Counted from the stretch's first letter, positions 1 through 8,252 are shown. The stretch is 36,454 bases of DNA from Lentzea aerocolonigenes (GCF_000955955.1 NZ_JYJG01000259.1:1-36454), one strand, 5' to 3'. Notes: generated by a model not told the origin, from the sequence alone. A program made the numbers and translations.

Positions 1-5
1 CGCAG

Positions 6-38
6 TTGGTAGTACTTGCAGACGCCCAAACAGTGCGA
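6..38 (+). repeat. Dispersed 33-bp repeat, copy A
   Basis: This stretch matches 8639-8671 at 27 of 33 positions without gaps. Read in the frame beginning at base 8 it gives W-stop-YLQTPKQCE, against WWYLHTPDQHE in copy B, so the differences look like codon changes in a decayed coding remnant. It lies just beyond the 3' end of the LacI gene. No complete gene is visible in bases 1-77. Confidence 0.45.
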
Positions 39-77
39 GGCCCGGTGCGTCCGTTCAGTTGTGGTGTTGCAGGTGGG

Positions 78-1073
78 TCAGGGCGCGGATTCGCGCACGA
101 TCAACGAGGTCGGCAGCACCAGCGGGTGGTCGGGCATCGGCTGTCCCTCGAGCGTGGAGAGCAGCATCCGCGCGGCGGCGGCGCCCATCTCCTGCAACGG
201 CTGGCGGATCGTCGTCAGCCGGGGTTCGGTGTGCCCCGCGACCGGGACGTCGTCGAAGCCGACCACCGCCACGTCCTCGGGGACGGACCGGCCTGCCTCG
301 CGCAGCGCCCGCAGCACGCCGACCGCCGAGAGGTCGTTGTGCGCGAACACCGCGTCGAACGGGATCCCGCTCGCGAGGAGCTTGTCGACGGCGACTTCTC
401 CACCCTCGGTGGTGAAGTCGCCGTCGACGATGAGGTCCGGGTGCAGCGTCAGGCCCGCTTCCGCCAAAGCGAGCCGGAACCCGTCCAGCCTCGCCTGAGT
501 GCACCCGAAGTGCGGTGGTCCGGTGACGACGGCGAACCTGCGGCGACCGGCCGCGACGAGATGCCTCGCGACATCCGCGCCTCCCTGCCGGTTCGTCGTC
601 GTCACCGAAGGGAACTCCGGGTGCGAGCCGCGATCGTCGATCATGACGACCGGCAGGCCCGCCCGGTAGAGCGTGGAGATGTAGTGCAGGGTGTCCGGCG
701 GCTCTATCACCAGCAGGCCGTCGAAAGCGTTGGCGGACACGTGGTTCGCGAACTGGTTCAGCGACTCGGGTCCGCGGTTGATCGTGTAGAGCAGCAGCCC
801 GTAGCCGTCGGCCTCGAGCGTGTCGACGATGCCCTGCAGCACCTCGCCCATCCACGGCCACGTGAGGCTCGGCGCGAGCATGCCGACCGTGCGGGTGCGA
901 CCCCGCGCCAGACCGACGGCACGCGCGCTCGGCACGTACCCGATCTCGTCGATGACCTTGCGAACGCGCTGGGCCGTGCTCGCGTCGACGTCCGGCTTAC
1001 CGTTCAGCACACGTGACACGGTCGCTTTGGACACCTGGGCGCGTTGGGCGACCTCTGCGATCGTGACACGCAT
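78..1073 (-). CDS. LacI-family transcriptional regulator
   Basis: This is a 331-residue LacI/GalR-type repressor. The N-terminal helix-turn-helix reads VTIAEVAQRAQVSKATVSRV (residues 3-22), with the hinge following near residues 45-60, and a periplasmic-binding-protein-like sensor domain fills residues 60-331. The start at 1073 was chosen over an in-frame extension to 1166 because MRVTIAEVAQRA is the usual family start and a GGAAGG ribosome site precedes it. Two operator-like palindromes sit upstream (1098-1120 and 1185-1200), which suggests autoregulation. The second resembles the CebR operator, so a sugar or oligosaccharide inducer is likely, but the ligand cannot be read from the sequence. 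No sugar transport genes lie next to it in the window. Confidence 0.93.
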   Translation of the reverse strand: MRVTIAEVAQRAQVSKATVSRVLNGKPDVDASTAQRVRKVIDEIGYVPSARAVGLARGRTRTVGMLAPSLTWPWMGEVLQGIVDTLEADGYGLLLYTINRGPESLNQFANHVSANAFDGLLVIEPPDTLHYISTLYRAGLPVVMIDDRGSHPEFPSVTTTNRQGGADVARHLVAAGRRRFAVVTGPPHFGCTQARLDGFRLALAEAGLTLHPDLIVDGDFTTEGGEVAVDKLLASGIPFDAVFAHNDLSAVGVLRALREAGRSVPEDVAVVGFDDVPVAGHTEPRLTTIRQPLQEMGAAAARMLLSTLEGQPMPDHPLVLPTSLIVRESAP

Positions 1074-1097
1074 GCCGAACTTCCTTCCGCCGCCTCT

Positions 1098-1120
1098 GAA
1101 ACCGGTTTCGGTACCGGTTC
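1098..1120. promoter_or_regulatory. Candidate LacI operator, tandem ACCGGT cores
   Basis: GAAACCGGTTTC (1098-1109) is a perfect 12-bp palindrome with the central CG typical of LacI-family operators. A second ACCGGT core at 1113-1118 lies 12 bp further on. The site begins 25 bp upstream of the LacI start codon, where an autorepressor would bind. Assignment to this regulator is inference. Confidence 0.55.
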
Positions 1121-1184
1121 CGACGAGGTGTGACGGAGTCAACAGCCTGATGTGAGGATTAGTCAAGACTCTTGCCGGAACTTC

Positions 1185-1200
1185 GTGGGAGCGTTTCCAC
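1185..1200. promoter_or_regulatory. CebR-like operator
   Basis: GTGGGAGCGTTTCCAC is a near-perfect 16-bp palindrome. It differs from the known cellobiose-repressor box TGGGAGCGCTCCCA only by CTCC becoming TTTC within the right arm. It lies between the divergent LacI and MOSC genes, 112 bp upstream of the LacI start. It may bind the adjacent LacI protein or a CebR encoded elsewhere. Confidence 0.5.
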
Positions 1201-1337
1201 GGCTTCGGTCATTCTCGCAGGTGAGGCCCGATCAGGTGACATGAATTGAGACGTCTTGATCGAGTCCGCGTTTCCGGTATCACTGCTGCGAATGGAGCAT
1301 CCCGACTGCTCCGCGGTGATCGTGCACAATCGGGGGC

Positions 1338-1877
1338 ATGGGGGTTGTCACGGCGGTGTGCCGCAACGAGGAGTACACGTTCACCAAGCCCGTCCGCGAG
1401 AGCATCACGCTGCTCGAAGGGCTCGGTGTCGAGGGTGACGTCCACCAGGGCGTCACGGTCAAGCACCGGTCCCGGGTCGCGGCCGACCCGACGCAGCCGA
1501 ACCTGCGGCAGGTGCACCTGATGCACGCCGAGCTGTTCGACGAGCTGCGCGGCAAGGGGTTCGCGCTGGCTCCCGGCGAGATCGGCGAGAACGTCACCAC
1601 GCGCGGCATCGATCTGCTCGGCCTGCCCACCGGGACGTTGCTCCACTTGGGACCTCAGGCCGTCGTCGAGGTGACCGGGCTGCGCAACCCGTGCGTGCAG
1701 ATCGACGGGTTCTCGAAGGGGCTGCTCAAGGAAGTCGTGAGCAAGGGGGCGAACGGCGAGCTGATCCGCCGGGCTGGGATCATGTCCGTGGTGCTCGTCG
1801 GTGGTGTGGTCAGTCCCGGTGACGAGATCCGCGTCGTGCTGCCGCCTGAGCCGCACAAGCCGCTCGAAAAGGTGTGA
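1338..1877 (+). CDS. MOSC-domain protein
   Basis: This 179-residue protein consists of a single MOSC domain, the fold of the molybdenum-cofactor sulfurase C-terminus and of YiiM-type proteins. The conserved cysteine lies in GLRNPCVQID (Cys119), after GEIGENVTTRGIDLLGLPTG (residues 80-99), which is the family signature. Stand-alone MOSC proteins are thought to handle sulfur for pterin-molybdenum enzymes or to reduce N-hydroxylated compounds; which applies here is unknown. The ATG start at 1338 is preceded by a G-rich CGGGGGC. It runs divergently from the LacI gene, with 264 bp between them, and no molybdenum enzyme is nearby. Confidence 0.9.
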   Translation: MGVVTAVCRNEEYTFTKPVRESITLLEGLGVEGDVHQGVTVKHRSRVAADPTQPNLRQVHLMHAELFDELRGKGFALAPGEIGENVTTRGIDLLGLPTGTLLHLGPQAVVEVTGLRNPCVQIDGFSKGLLKEVVSKGANGELIRRAGIMSVVLVGGVVSPGDEIRVVLPPEPHKPLEKV

Positions 1878-1942
1878 GCAGGGCCGTTTTCACCCGAACG
1901 AGCTGGTCCTTGAATTAACTCCAAGGCTTAGCGTCCAAGCTC

Positions 1943-2794
1943 ATGACGGTCATCACATCCACCGCGTACAGCAGGGACCTGGGCGACGAGCTTCGCCTGC
2001 TGCGCGAGACCTGCACGGGCCTCAACGGCCGCTCGTTCGCCGTGCGCCTTGGTTGGGATCCAAGCAAAGTCTCGACCATCGAGCACGGCAAGGCACGGGC
2101 GAGCGAGCTCGACCTCATCCAGTACCTGACGGCGTGCGGCAAGGATCTCGACTACTACGACGAGTTCCGCCGCCGTTACCAGCACGCGTTCGACCTCTAC
2201 TTCGCCCAGGTACCTGACAACCTCCGCACCCTCGCGTTGACCGAGTCGATGGCCACCAAGATCATCAGCTACGACGTCATGACGGCGCCCGGCCTTCTGC
2301 AAACTCGGGACTACGCACACACGCTGTTCGTCGAAACCGGCATCGAGACGCCCGAGAGCATCCCGCGGTGGGTCGATTTGCGCATCGAACGGCAGGCGAT
2401 CATGCGACGCCCACACCGGCCCGAATGTGTGTTCTACGTCCACGAGCTCGCGCTTCGGATGCGGTTCGGCAACGACCGGATCATGGAGGAGCAGTACCGG
2501 CGGATGCTCTTCAAAACGCACGTCCTGCGGCTGGTGCCCGTACACGTCACCAGCGCCGTCCTACACAGCGCATGTGTGCTGTACGAGTTCAAGAAGGTCG
2601 CCCCCGTTGTCTTCAACTCGACGACTTCCGCGAAGGTCTTCGCGCAGGACACGGCGGCGGTGGAACGGACCAGGAAGCTCTTTCAGCGGCTGGATGCCGT
2701 CGCGTTGGATGAGGAACAATCGCGGAGCAAGCTGGCGGAGTACGTCAGCGGACTGCGAGAGGAACCTCATGAACCACGGTCGGACCTGGCGTAA
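1943..2794 (+). CDS. XRE helix-turn-helix regulator with DUF5753 domain
   Basis: This 283-residue protein belongs to the actinomycete-specific XRE/DUF5753 (Scr1 antitoxin-like) group. An XRE helix-turn-helix occupies about residues 10-65, including SFAVRLGWDPSKVSTIEHGK. The DUF5753 domain fills about residues 90-275, including MTAPGLLQTRDYA. Such proteins are typically followed by a small DUF397 protein, and that gene overlaps its 3' end here. The pairs resemble BldB/WhiJ-associated regulators of development and secondary metabolism in Streptomyces. The ATG at 1943 has no clear ribosome site, so leaderless translation is possible. Confidence 0.93.
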   Translation: MTVITSTAYSRDLGDELRLLRETCTGLNGRSFAVRLGWDPSKVSTIEHGKARASELDLIQYLTACGKDLDYYDEFRRRYQHAFDLYFAQVPDNLRTLALTESMATKIISYDVMTAPGLLQTRDYAHTLFVETGIETPESIPRWVDLRIERQAIMRRPHRPECVFYVHELALRMRFGNDRIMEEQYRRMLFKTHVLRLVPVHVTSAVLHSACVLYEFKKVAPVVFNSTTSAKVFAQDTAAVERTRKLFQRLDAVALDEEQSRSKLAEYVSGLREEPHEPRSDLA

Positions 2795-2945
2795 GAGCAC
2801 CTACAGCGGTGGCACGGGTGACGACAACTGCGTGGAGGTCTCGCTCACCCAGGACGCCCTCGTGCGCGACTCCAAGAACACCGCGGGCGCTGTGCTCGCG
2901 TTCTCCACGCCCGCCTGGCGCGCGTTGGTCAACTGGCTGGTCTAG
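2769..2945 (+). CDS. DUF397 protein, partner of the XRE regulator
   Basis: This 58-residue protein shows the DUF397 pattern: WRKSTYSGG, then NCVEVS, then VRDSKN, then FSTPAWRALVNWL. The gene starts inside the last codons of the XRE gene (26-bp overlap in a different frame), so the two are probably translationally coupled. DUF397 proteins are known to pair with XRE/DUF5753 regulators, in some cases as toxin-antitoxin-like partners. Its stop shares the tetranucleotide CTAG with the stop of the convergent hydrolase gene. Confidence 0.92.
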   Translation: MNHGRTWRKSTYSGGTGDDNCVEVSLTQDALVRDSKNTAGAVLAFSTPAWRALVNWLV

Positions 2946-3679
2946 TCACTCCAGAAGTGCCCGTCGAGGATCACCGAGATCGTTCTCGGTGCCTCGACGA
3001 CCGCCAGGTGTGCGGCGTCGCCGACGATGTAGAGATCCGAGTCGCGCAGCTCGTCCGCGATGTGCCGCACGACGTCCGGCGGCGTCGCGTGGTCCTGCGC
3101 GGCCGCGATCACCACGGTCGGCACGTCGATCTTCGCGAGGTCCGCGCGCAGGTCCATGTCCCGAACCGCTTCGGCGCAGGCGAGGTACGACGGCACGTCG
3201 ACCTTCAGCAGTTCCGAGCGGAAGTGCGACACGACGGCGGGCGAGAACGACGGCGTGAACCAGCGCGACACGATCGCGTCCGCGGCCGGCTCCATCCCGA
3301 GCTCGCGGATCGTCGAGATCCGTTCGTCCCACATGGTCTTGTCCGGGTACCAGGCGGCCGTGCAGACGAGAGCCAGCCGAGAGATCCGGTCGGTGTGCGC
3401 GGCGAGCCACATCCCGACCATGCCGCCGAGTGACACGCCGCAGTAGTACACCTGGCGGAGTCCCAAGTGGTCCAACAGCTCCACGACGTCGTTCGCCAGC
3501 GCCTCGATCGTGCACGGCCCCGGCACGGCGTTCGAGAGCCCGTGGCCGCGGTGGTCGAAGCGCAGCAACCGGAACGGCGGCGAGAACTCGCGCCACAGCT
3601 CGGTGGTCGTGCCGAGTGCGTTGCCCAGCACCAGCACCGGCGCGTCGTCCGGGCCGGTCAGCGTGTGATGCGGGATCAT
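2942..3679 (-). CDS. Alpha/beta hydrolase, PcaD-like
   Basis: This 245-residue alpha/beta hydrolase most resembles 3-oxoadipate enol-lactonase (PcaD), which opens the enol-lactone in the beta-ketoadipate pathway. The nucleophile elbow GVSLGG carries Ser83. The likely acid is Asp196 in AAQDHATPP and the base is His224 in GDAAHLAV. The oxyanion region is LGNALGTTTELW. I chose the start MIPHHTLTGPDDAP at 3679 because the longer reading to 3745 adds sequence unlike the family. No other pca genes lie next to it, so a different ester or lactone substrate is possible. The intradiol dioxygenase at 26.3 kb is secreted and probably unrelated in regulation. Confidence 0.88.
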   Translation of the reverse strand: MIPHHTLTGPDDAPVLVLGNALGTTTELWREFSPPFRLLRFDHRGHGLSNAVPGPCTIEALANDVVELLDHLGLRQVYYCGVSLGGMVGMWLAAHTDRISRLALVCTAAWYPDKTMWDERISTIRELGMEPAADAIVSRWFTPSFSPAVVSHFRSELLKVDVPSYLACAEAVRDMDLRADLAKIDVPTVVIAAAQDHATPPDVVRHIADELRDSDLYIVGDAAHLAVVEAPRTISVILDGHFWSD

Positions 3680-3833
3680 CGGCCGCCACCTCCCAACTGT
3701 GCGAGTCTGATGGGAGTGTTCCCAGGCCGCACTTTGAATCCACATGAGACGGCACCGAACGGGTTCGGCCGTACGCGTGACGAGCCGTCACCTACGTCCA
3801 GTGCTCGAAACGAGACGACTGAGACGCGCTCTG

Positions 3834-4661
3834 ATGAGCGCCATGAAGACATTGATCCTGGCAATGATCCTCATCGCGCCCACCCCGGCCGACGACGTGA
3901 GCACGTTCAGCAGCCTCTGCAGGTTCGGCGACCAGTGGATGATCAGCGGCGACTGGAACGGTGACGGCGTCGACGGGCCCGGCATCGTGCAGGAGTCCGG
4001 CGCGGGGCTGGAGTGGTTCCTGCGCAACGAACCCGGCTCGGGTGCCGCGGACGTCCAGTTCTCGTTCGGGCCCAAGGGCGCCATGCCGGTCGTCGGCGAC
4101 TGGGACGGCAAGAGCGGGGACGGCGTCGGCGTCGTGCTCAACACCTCGAAGAACCTGCGCTGGCAGCTCAAGAACGAGCTGGAGCTCGGCGCTCCGGACG
4201 CCGACTTCTCGTTCGGCGCCAGCGCGGCCGACATCCCGGTGACCGGCAACTGGGACGGTAGAGGTCCAGAGGGCATCGGAGCCGTTCGCAACTCGGGCAA
4301 CAACCTGCAGTGGCAGCTGCGCCAAACGCCCGACGCCGGGTCGCCGTTCACGATCTTCAACCACGGCGCGAAGGGTGACGGGCCGCAGACAGGTGACTGG
4401 GACGGGAAGAACGGGGACGGCATCGGGTCCACGCACCGCGCGACCGGGCTGGAGTGGAAGCTCCGCGACAGCGCCGGCGCGGGAAGTGCCAACCGGAACT
4501 TCACCTTCGGCAACGGCAAGACCGACTGTCAGCTCACCGGCGACTGGAACGGCGACGGCATCGACACCATCGGCGTCGTGCGGATCGTCGACGGCACACG
4601 CCAATGGCAGATGCGCAACAGCCTGAACGGGGGTCCAGCGGACTTCACGTTCACCTTTTGA
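3834..4661 (+). CDS. Secreted five-repeat (FG-GAP/VCBS-like) protein
   Basis: This protein of about 275 residues has a short hydrophobic signal sequence (MKTLILAMILIAPTPA), then five tandem repeats of about 48 residues. Each repeat opens with a GDWNGDG-type calcium-loop-like motif (GDWNGDG, GDWDGKSGDG, GNWDGRGPEG, GDWDGKNGDG, GDWNGDG) and continues to a W-x-L-R-N-like strand and an F-x-FG segment. The pattern resembles FG-GAP/VCBS repeats, which build beta-propellers on secreted proteins. No catalytic domain is present, so binding or a structural role is inferred. The start could also be the ATG at 3843. It is divergent from the hydrolase gene. Confidence 0.8.
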   Translation: MSAMKTLILAMILIAPTPADDVSTFSSLCRFGDQWMISGDWNGDGVDGPGIVQESGAGLEWFLRNEPGSGAADVQFSFGPKGAMPVVGDWDGKSGDGVGVVLNTSKNLRWQLKNELELGAPDADFSFGASAADIPVTGNWDGRGPEGIGAVRNSGNNLQWQLRQTPDAGSPFTIFNHGAKGDGPQTGDWDGKNGDGIGSTHRATGLEWKLRDSAGAGSANRNFTFGNGKTDCQLTGDWNGDGIDTIGVVRIVDGTRQWQMRNSLNGGPADFTFTF

Positions 4662-4702
4662 CCGCTTCGCGTTCCACAACAAACCACCGGCCTGGCCCCC
4701 GC

Positions 4703-4717
4703 CGTAACACCGTTACG
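4703..4717. promoter_or_regulatory. 15-bp palindrome upstream of the MEDS-HATPase gene
   Basis: CGTAAC-ACC-GTTACG is a perfect inverted repeat located 50 bp before the start codon at 4767. Its position fits a regulatory site, but no binder is identified. Confidence 0.4.
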
Positions 4718-4766
4718 AGTAGCAGAATGAAGGCTTGCCTCCGCCGCCGATCCCACCGGGAAGCCG

Positions 4767-5666
4767 ATGTACTCCGCTACTCCGTTCGCACACGAGGCCT
4801 TGTTCTACCGGGACGAGGACGACTTCCTCGCCGGCACGGCCAGATTCGTCGCGGACGGCGTGCGCAGAGGCGAGCCCGTGCTGGTGGCGGTATCGGAGGC
4901 GAGCATCGCTCTGCTGCGCGGAGAACTGGGTGGCGAGGCCGACCAGGTGCACTTCATCGACATGACCGAGGCCGGCCGCAACCCCGGCCGGATCATTCCC
5001 GGCGTGCTGATGGCGTTCAGCGCGAGCGCCCCGCAGCTGCGCGTCCGCATGGTCGGCGAGCCGGTGTGGCCGGGCCGCAGCGAGCTCGAGTACCCGGCGT
5101 GCGTGCAGCACGAGGCGTTGATCAACACGGCGTTCGAGGGCCGCAGCGGCACTCTGCTGTGCCCCTACGACGCGAGCTCGTTGCCGGAACACGTGCTGGA
5201 GGACGCGCGGCGCACACACCCGGTGGTGATCGACGGGGCCCGGCGGATCGCGAGCGAGTGGTACACCGATCCGGCCGGGCTGGTCGACATCTACAACGTG
5301 CCGTTACCGCCGCCGCCGATGTCCGCCGAGCAGCACAACTTCTCCGTCGGCACGCTCGCACACATGCGCAAGCTCGTGACGGCGTACGCGAACTGGCTGC
5401 GTCGCGAACAGGTCGAGGATCTCGTGCTCGCGGTGAACGAGCTGGCGACGAACAGCATCCTGCACGCGTCGGGGCGCGGGGTGCTGCGGATGTGGCGCGA
5501 GGGCGACACCATCGTGTGTGAGGTGAGCGACTCCGGCACTGGTTTCCCGCCGTCGTTCACCGGCCTGTCGGGCTTCGGGATCGTGATGGTGAACCTCTTG
5601 TGTGACCTGGTTCGCACCCACACGAGTCACAGCGGTACCACCGTTCGAGTGTACTTGGGCCGGTAG
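4767..5666 (+). CDS. MEDS-domain sensor with anti-sigma-type HATPase
   Basis: This 299-residue cytoplasmic signalling protein has two parts. Residues 8-175 form a MEDS (DcmR-type sensory) domain, recognisable from HEALFYRDEDDF and the run through LLCPYDASSLP. Residues 190-299 form an RsbW-like GHKL ATPase, with the N-box ELATNSILHA (Glu225, Asn229) and the DSGTG loop (Asp255). In actinomycetes this arrangement is common in regulators of the anti-sigma/anti-anti-sigma network. There is no phospho-acceptor histidine domain, so it is not a classical histidine kinase. The partner sigma factor is not in the window. The ATG at 4767 follows GGGAAG. Confidence 0.9.
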   Translation: MYSATPFAHEALFYRDEDDFLAGTARFVADGVRRGEPVLVAVSEASIALLRGELGGEADQVHFIDMTEAGRNPGRIIPGVLMAFSASAPQLRVRMVGEPVWPGRSELEYPACVQHEALINTAFEGRSGTLLCPYDASSLPEHVLEDARRTHPVVIDGARRIASEWYTDPAGLVDIYNVPLPPPPMSAEQHNFSVGTLAHMRKLVTAYANWLRREQVEDLVLAVNELATNSILHASGRGVLRMWREGDTIVCEVSDSGTGFPPSFTGLSGFGIVMVNLLCDLVRTHTSHSGTTVRVYLGR

Positions 5667-5727
5667 AGAGTCACCGCCATCTCATCGAAATGCATTCGAC
5701 ACGCGGACCTGTTTTCCTGGCACATCT

Positions 5728-7029
5728 ATGACAGACCACCTCTCCCCCCTCGACATCGCCTTCCTCGCCATGGAAGGCAACGCGAACCCGTTGCACCTCG
5801 GCGCGGTCGCGACCTTCGCACCGTCCACTCCGGTGCATCCGGCCCGCATCGCCGCCGTGCTCTGCGAACGCGCTTCCGAGATTTCTCGCCTGCGCCAACG
5901 AGCCCGCACGTCGTTGCTGGGCGGTGCGCGCTGGGTGGAGGATCCCGGCTTCGCGCCTGAGGATCACGTCTTCACGCACCACGTGCGCGGCCGGGAGCGG
6001 TTCGCCACCTTGGTTTCGCACTTGATGGCCCAGCCGCTGGACCTCGCGCGGCCGCCGTGGGAGCTGCACGTCGTGACCGGTCTCGCGGGCGGCCGGTTCG
6101 CCGTCGTCGCGAAGCTGCACCACTCGCTCTGTGACGGCATGAAGGCCGTTGGCCTGGGAATTCAGCTGTTCGACCCGTCGCGTCTGTCCAATGCGGACGT
6201 TTCCTCGCCGGTGGTCGCGAAGTCGATCATTCCTTCGCTGCCGTCGTTGCGCGGGATCAAGGACACGATCGACATCGCCTCGTCGGTGTTGATGAACACG
6301 CGGCCGCCGACGCTGAACTCGCCGGTGCTCACCTCTTCTTCGCGGCCACGCCGGGTGGTGATGTCGCGCCTGGATCTCGCGGACGTGCACCGGATTCGGC
6401 GTGTGCACGGCGGCACGGTGAACGACGTGTTGCTCGCCCTGGTCACGGGTGCGTTGCGGCACTGGCTTTCCGCACACGGGAGTGCCTCCCCCGACTCGGT
6501 CGTGCGGGCTCTGATCCCGGTTAACCAGCGCTCACGCTCTGGTGACGGTTCTTCCGGCAACTCGATCTCCGGGTTCTTGTTGTCCCTGCCGGTTGGGATC
6601 GCGGATCCGGTGGAGCGGCTGCAGAACGTTCGTGCCCAGATGGAGTCGGCCAAGGCCGCCGGTCCCGACCGCGGCGCGGGTGCGTTGCCGCTGCTCGCCG
6701 ACAAGGTGCCGCCTCTCGTGCACCGACTGGCCGCTCCGGTCGCCGCCCGGTGTGCGCCGCTGCTGTTCGACACGCTGGTGACGTCGGTGCCGCTGCCTTC
6801 GGTGCCGCTGTCTCTCGACGGTGCCGCTCTGTGCGAGATGTACCCGGTCGCGCCTGTGGCCCCCGGACACGCCGTGGGCGTTGCACTGTCCGTGTACCGG
6901 TCCTCCGTCCACGTCTGTTTGAACACCAACCAGTCGTGGATGTCCGACGCGCAGTGGCTCGACGGTGTGCTGCGACGCGAGGTGTCGTCCCTTCAGGACG
7001 CCCGCGAGCTGGTGGGTTTGCCGAGGTAG
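5728..7029 (+). CDS. Wax ester synthase/diacylglycerol acyltransferase (WS/DGAT)
   Basis: This 433-residue WS/DGAT-family enzyme transfers fatty acyl from acyl-CoA to diacylglycerol or fatty alcohols to make storage triacylglycerol or wax. The catalytic motif HHxxxDG is present as HHSLCDG at residues 131-137. The N-terminus MTDHLSPLDIAFLAMEG and the later GGTVNDVLLALVTGALR are family signatures. The ATG at 5728 was chosen because the 42-residue upstream extension overlaps the preceding gene and matches nothing. The length is slightly below the usual 450-475. It follows the MEDS gene by 61 bp and a HAD gene follows 22 bp later, so the genes may be co-transcribed. Confidence 0.93.
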   Translation: MTDHLSPLDIAFLAMEGNANPLHLGAVATFAPSTPVHPARIAAVLCERASEISRLRQRARTSLLGGARWVEDPGFAPEDHVFTHHVRGRERFATLVSHLMAQPLDLARPPWELHVVTGLAGGRFAVVAKLHHSLCDGMKAVGLGIQLFDPSRLSNADVSSPVVAKSIIPSLPSLRGIKDTIDIASSVLMNTRPPTLNSPVLTSSSRPRRVVMSRLDLADVHRIRRVHGGTVNDVLLALVTGALRHWLSAHGSASPDSVVRALIPVNQRSRSGDGSSGNSISGFLLSLPVGIADPVERLQNVRAQMESAKAAGPDRGAGALPLLADKVPPLVHRLAAPVAARCAPLLFDTLVTSVPLPSVPLSLDGAALCEMYPVAPVAPGHAVGVALSVYRSSVHVCLNTNQSWMSDAQWLDGVLRREVSSLQDARELVGLPR

Positions 7030-7051
7030 GAGCCCGGGAAAACCCTGGGCC

Positions 7052-7711
7052 ATGAGCAACACCGTGGTCCTGGACGTGGACGGCACGCTGGTCGACACCA
7101 ACTACCACCACACGGTGGCGTGGCTGCGCGCCTTCCGCAGCGTCGACATCACCGTGCCCGGCTGGAAGGTGCACCGCTCGATCGGCATGGGCGGCGACCG
7201 CCTGGTGGCCGCCGTAGCGGGCGACCAGGTGGAACGGGACCACGGAGACGCCGTGCGCGACGCCTGGGAGCGGCACTTCGACGAGATGATCGACGAGATC
7301 CAGCCCTTCGAAGGCGCGCACCGCCTGATCCGCGCCGCGACCGATCTGGGCCTTGCCGTGGTCCTGGCATCGTCGGGCAAGCGCAAGCACGTCGAGCACT
7401 ACCTGAAGCTCCTCGACCCCGGCGACATCGCCTGGACCTCCTCCGACGACGTGGACGACTCGAAGCCGGCCCCGGACCTGATCCAGGTGGCCCTGCGCAA
7501 GGTGGAAAGCTCTCGCGCGGTCGTGATCGGCGACTCGGTGTGGGACTGCGAGGCGGCCGGCCGCGCAGGCCTGCCGTCGATCGGCCTGCTCACCGGCGGC
7601 TTCGGCGAGGACGAACTGGTCGACCGGGGCGCCTCAGCGGTGTACGGGGACCTCGACACGTTGCGCGCCGAGCTGTCCGACCTGCCGTTCGCCGCCGTGA
7701 CCGACGCCTAG
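7052..7711 (+). CDS. HAD-superfamily hydrolase (phosphatase-like)
   Basis: This 219-residue haloacid-dehalogenase-type hydrolase has all four motifs: DVDGT (Asp8 nucleophile, Asp10 acid), LASSGK, the lysine in DSKPAPD, and GDSVWDCEAA. The cap inserted after motif I is helical, as in beta-phosphoglucomutase and phosphoglycolate phosphatase. The substrate cannot be told. The start at 7052 directly follows the acyltransferase gene. Its TAG stop and that of the facing DUF1232 gene overlap in one CTAG. Confidence 0.91.
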   Translation: MSNTVVLDVDGTLVDTNYHHTVAWLRAFRSVDITVPGWKVHRSIGMGGDRLVAAVAGDQVERDHGDAVRDAWERHFDEMIDEIQPFEGAHRLIRAATDLGLAVVLASSGKRKHVEHYLKLLDPGDIAWTSSDDVDDSKPAPDLIQVALRKVESSRAVVIGDSVWDCEAAGRAGLPSIGLLTGGFGEDELVDRGASAVYGDLDTLRAELSDLPFAAVTDA

Positions 7712-8118
7712 CTCAATCCCGCCAGCCTCACGACCACCGCGAACCCGTCGTCGCTCCCCGGCCAGTGCTTCCGGACCGCATCGAGCCCGGCTCTTTTCAC
7801 GACGCCGCGCAGGACGGCTGTGACGATGATGGCGTCGTCCGCGTACCCGAGCACGGGGATGAAGTCCGGGATCAGGTCGATCGGGATCGCCAGGTAGACC
7901 AGCAACAGCCAGAGCCGCACCCGTACGCCGCGCGGCAACTCCTGGTCCGCGGCGAGCCTCCGCACGAGCCGCAACACGTCCGGCAGCACTCGCAACGCTT
8001 CCTTCAGCAACCCGCCGCGCGGCCTGGCAACGACCAACGCGATCACCAGCACGAGCCAGGTGGCCAGCAGTGCGATGGCGATGCCGATCAGCAGGTCCCA
8101 CCAGAACGAACCGGTCAT
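7708..8118 (-). CDS. DUF1232 membrane protein
   Basis: This 136-residue membrane protein of unknown function has a long N-terminal hydrophobic helix (about residues 8-32). The DUF1232 core follows: IPIDLIPDFIPVLG (residues 78-91) and then YADDAII, the defining motif of the family. The start MTGSFWW at 8118 was preferred to 8151 because it begins just before the membrane segment. It overlaps the HAD gene tail to tail. Confidence 0.9.
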   Translation of the reverse strand: MTGSFWWDLLIGIAIALLATWLVLVIALVVARPRGGLLKEALRVLPDVLRLVRRLAADQELPRGVRVRLWLLLVYLAIPIDLIPDFIPVLGYADDAIIVTAVLRGVVKRAGLDAVRKHWPGSDDGFAVVVRLAGLS

Positions 8119-8166
8119 CGCTCTCCCCAAGCAACTCAGCGCGCATGGCACCCCACTCGTCCGCGG

Positions 8167-8181
8167 TGAAGGGCGCCTTCA
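8167..8181. repeat. TGAAGG palindrome, copy 1
   Basis: TGAAGG-GCG-CCTTCA has 6-bp perfect arms. It is followed by TCGACCACAGGTG, a spacer that is also seen next to copies 2 and 4 in variant form. Confidence 0.6.
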
Positions 8182-8234
8182 TCGACCACAGGTGCAAGGC
8201 CCCGGCAAAGTCGACCACCCGGCGGGAGCGCACC

Positions 8235-8252
8235 ATCAGACTTACGTCTGAT
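8235..8252. repeat. 18-bp palindrome ATCAGAC-TTAC-GTCTGAT
   Basis: The perfect 7-bp arms surround TTAC. It resembles a regulator binding site, but no gene start is close on either side. It lies between copies 1 and 2 of the TGAAGG palindrome. Confidence 0.4.
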
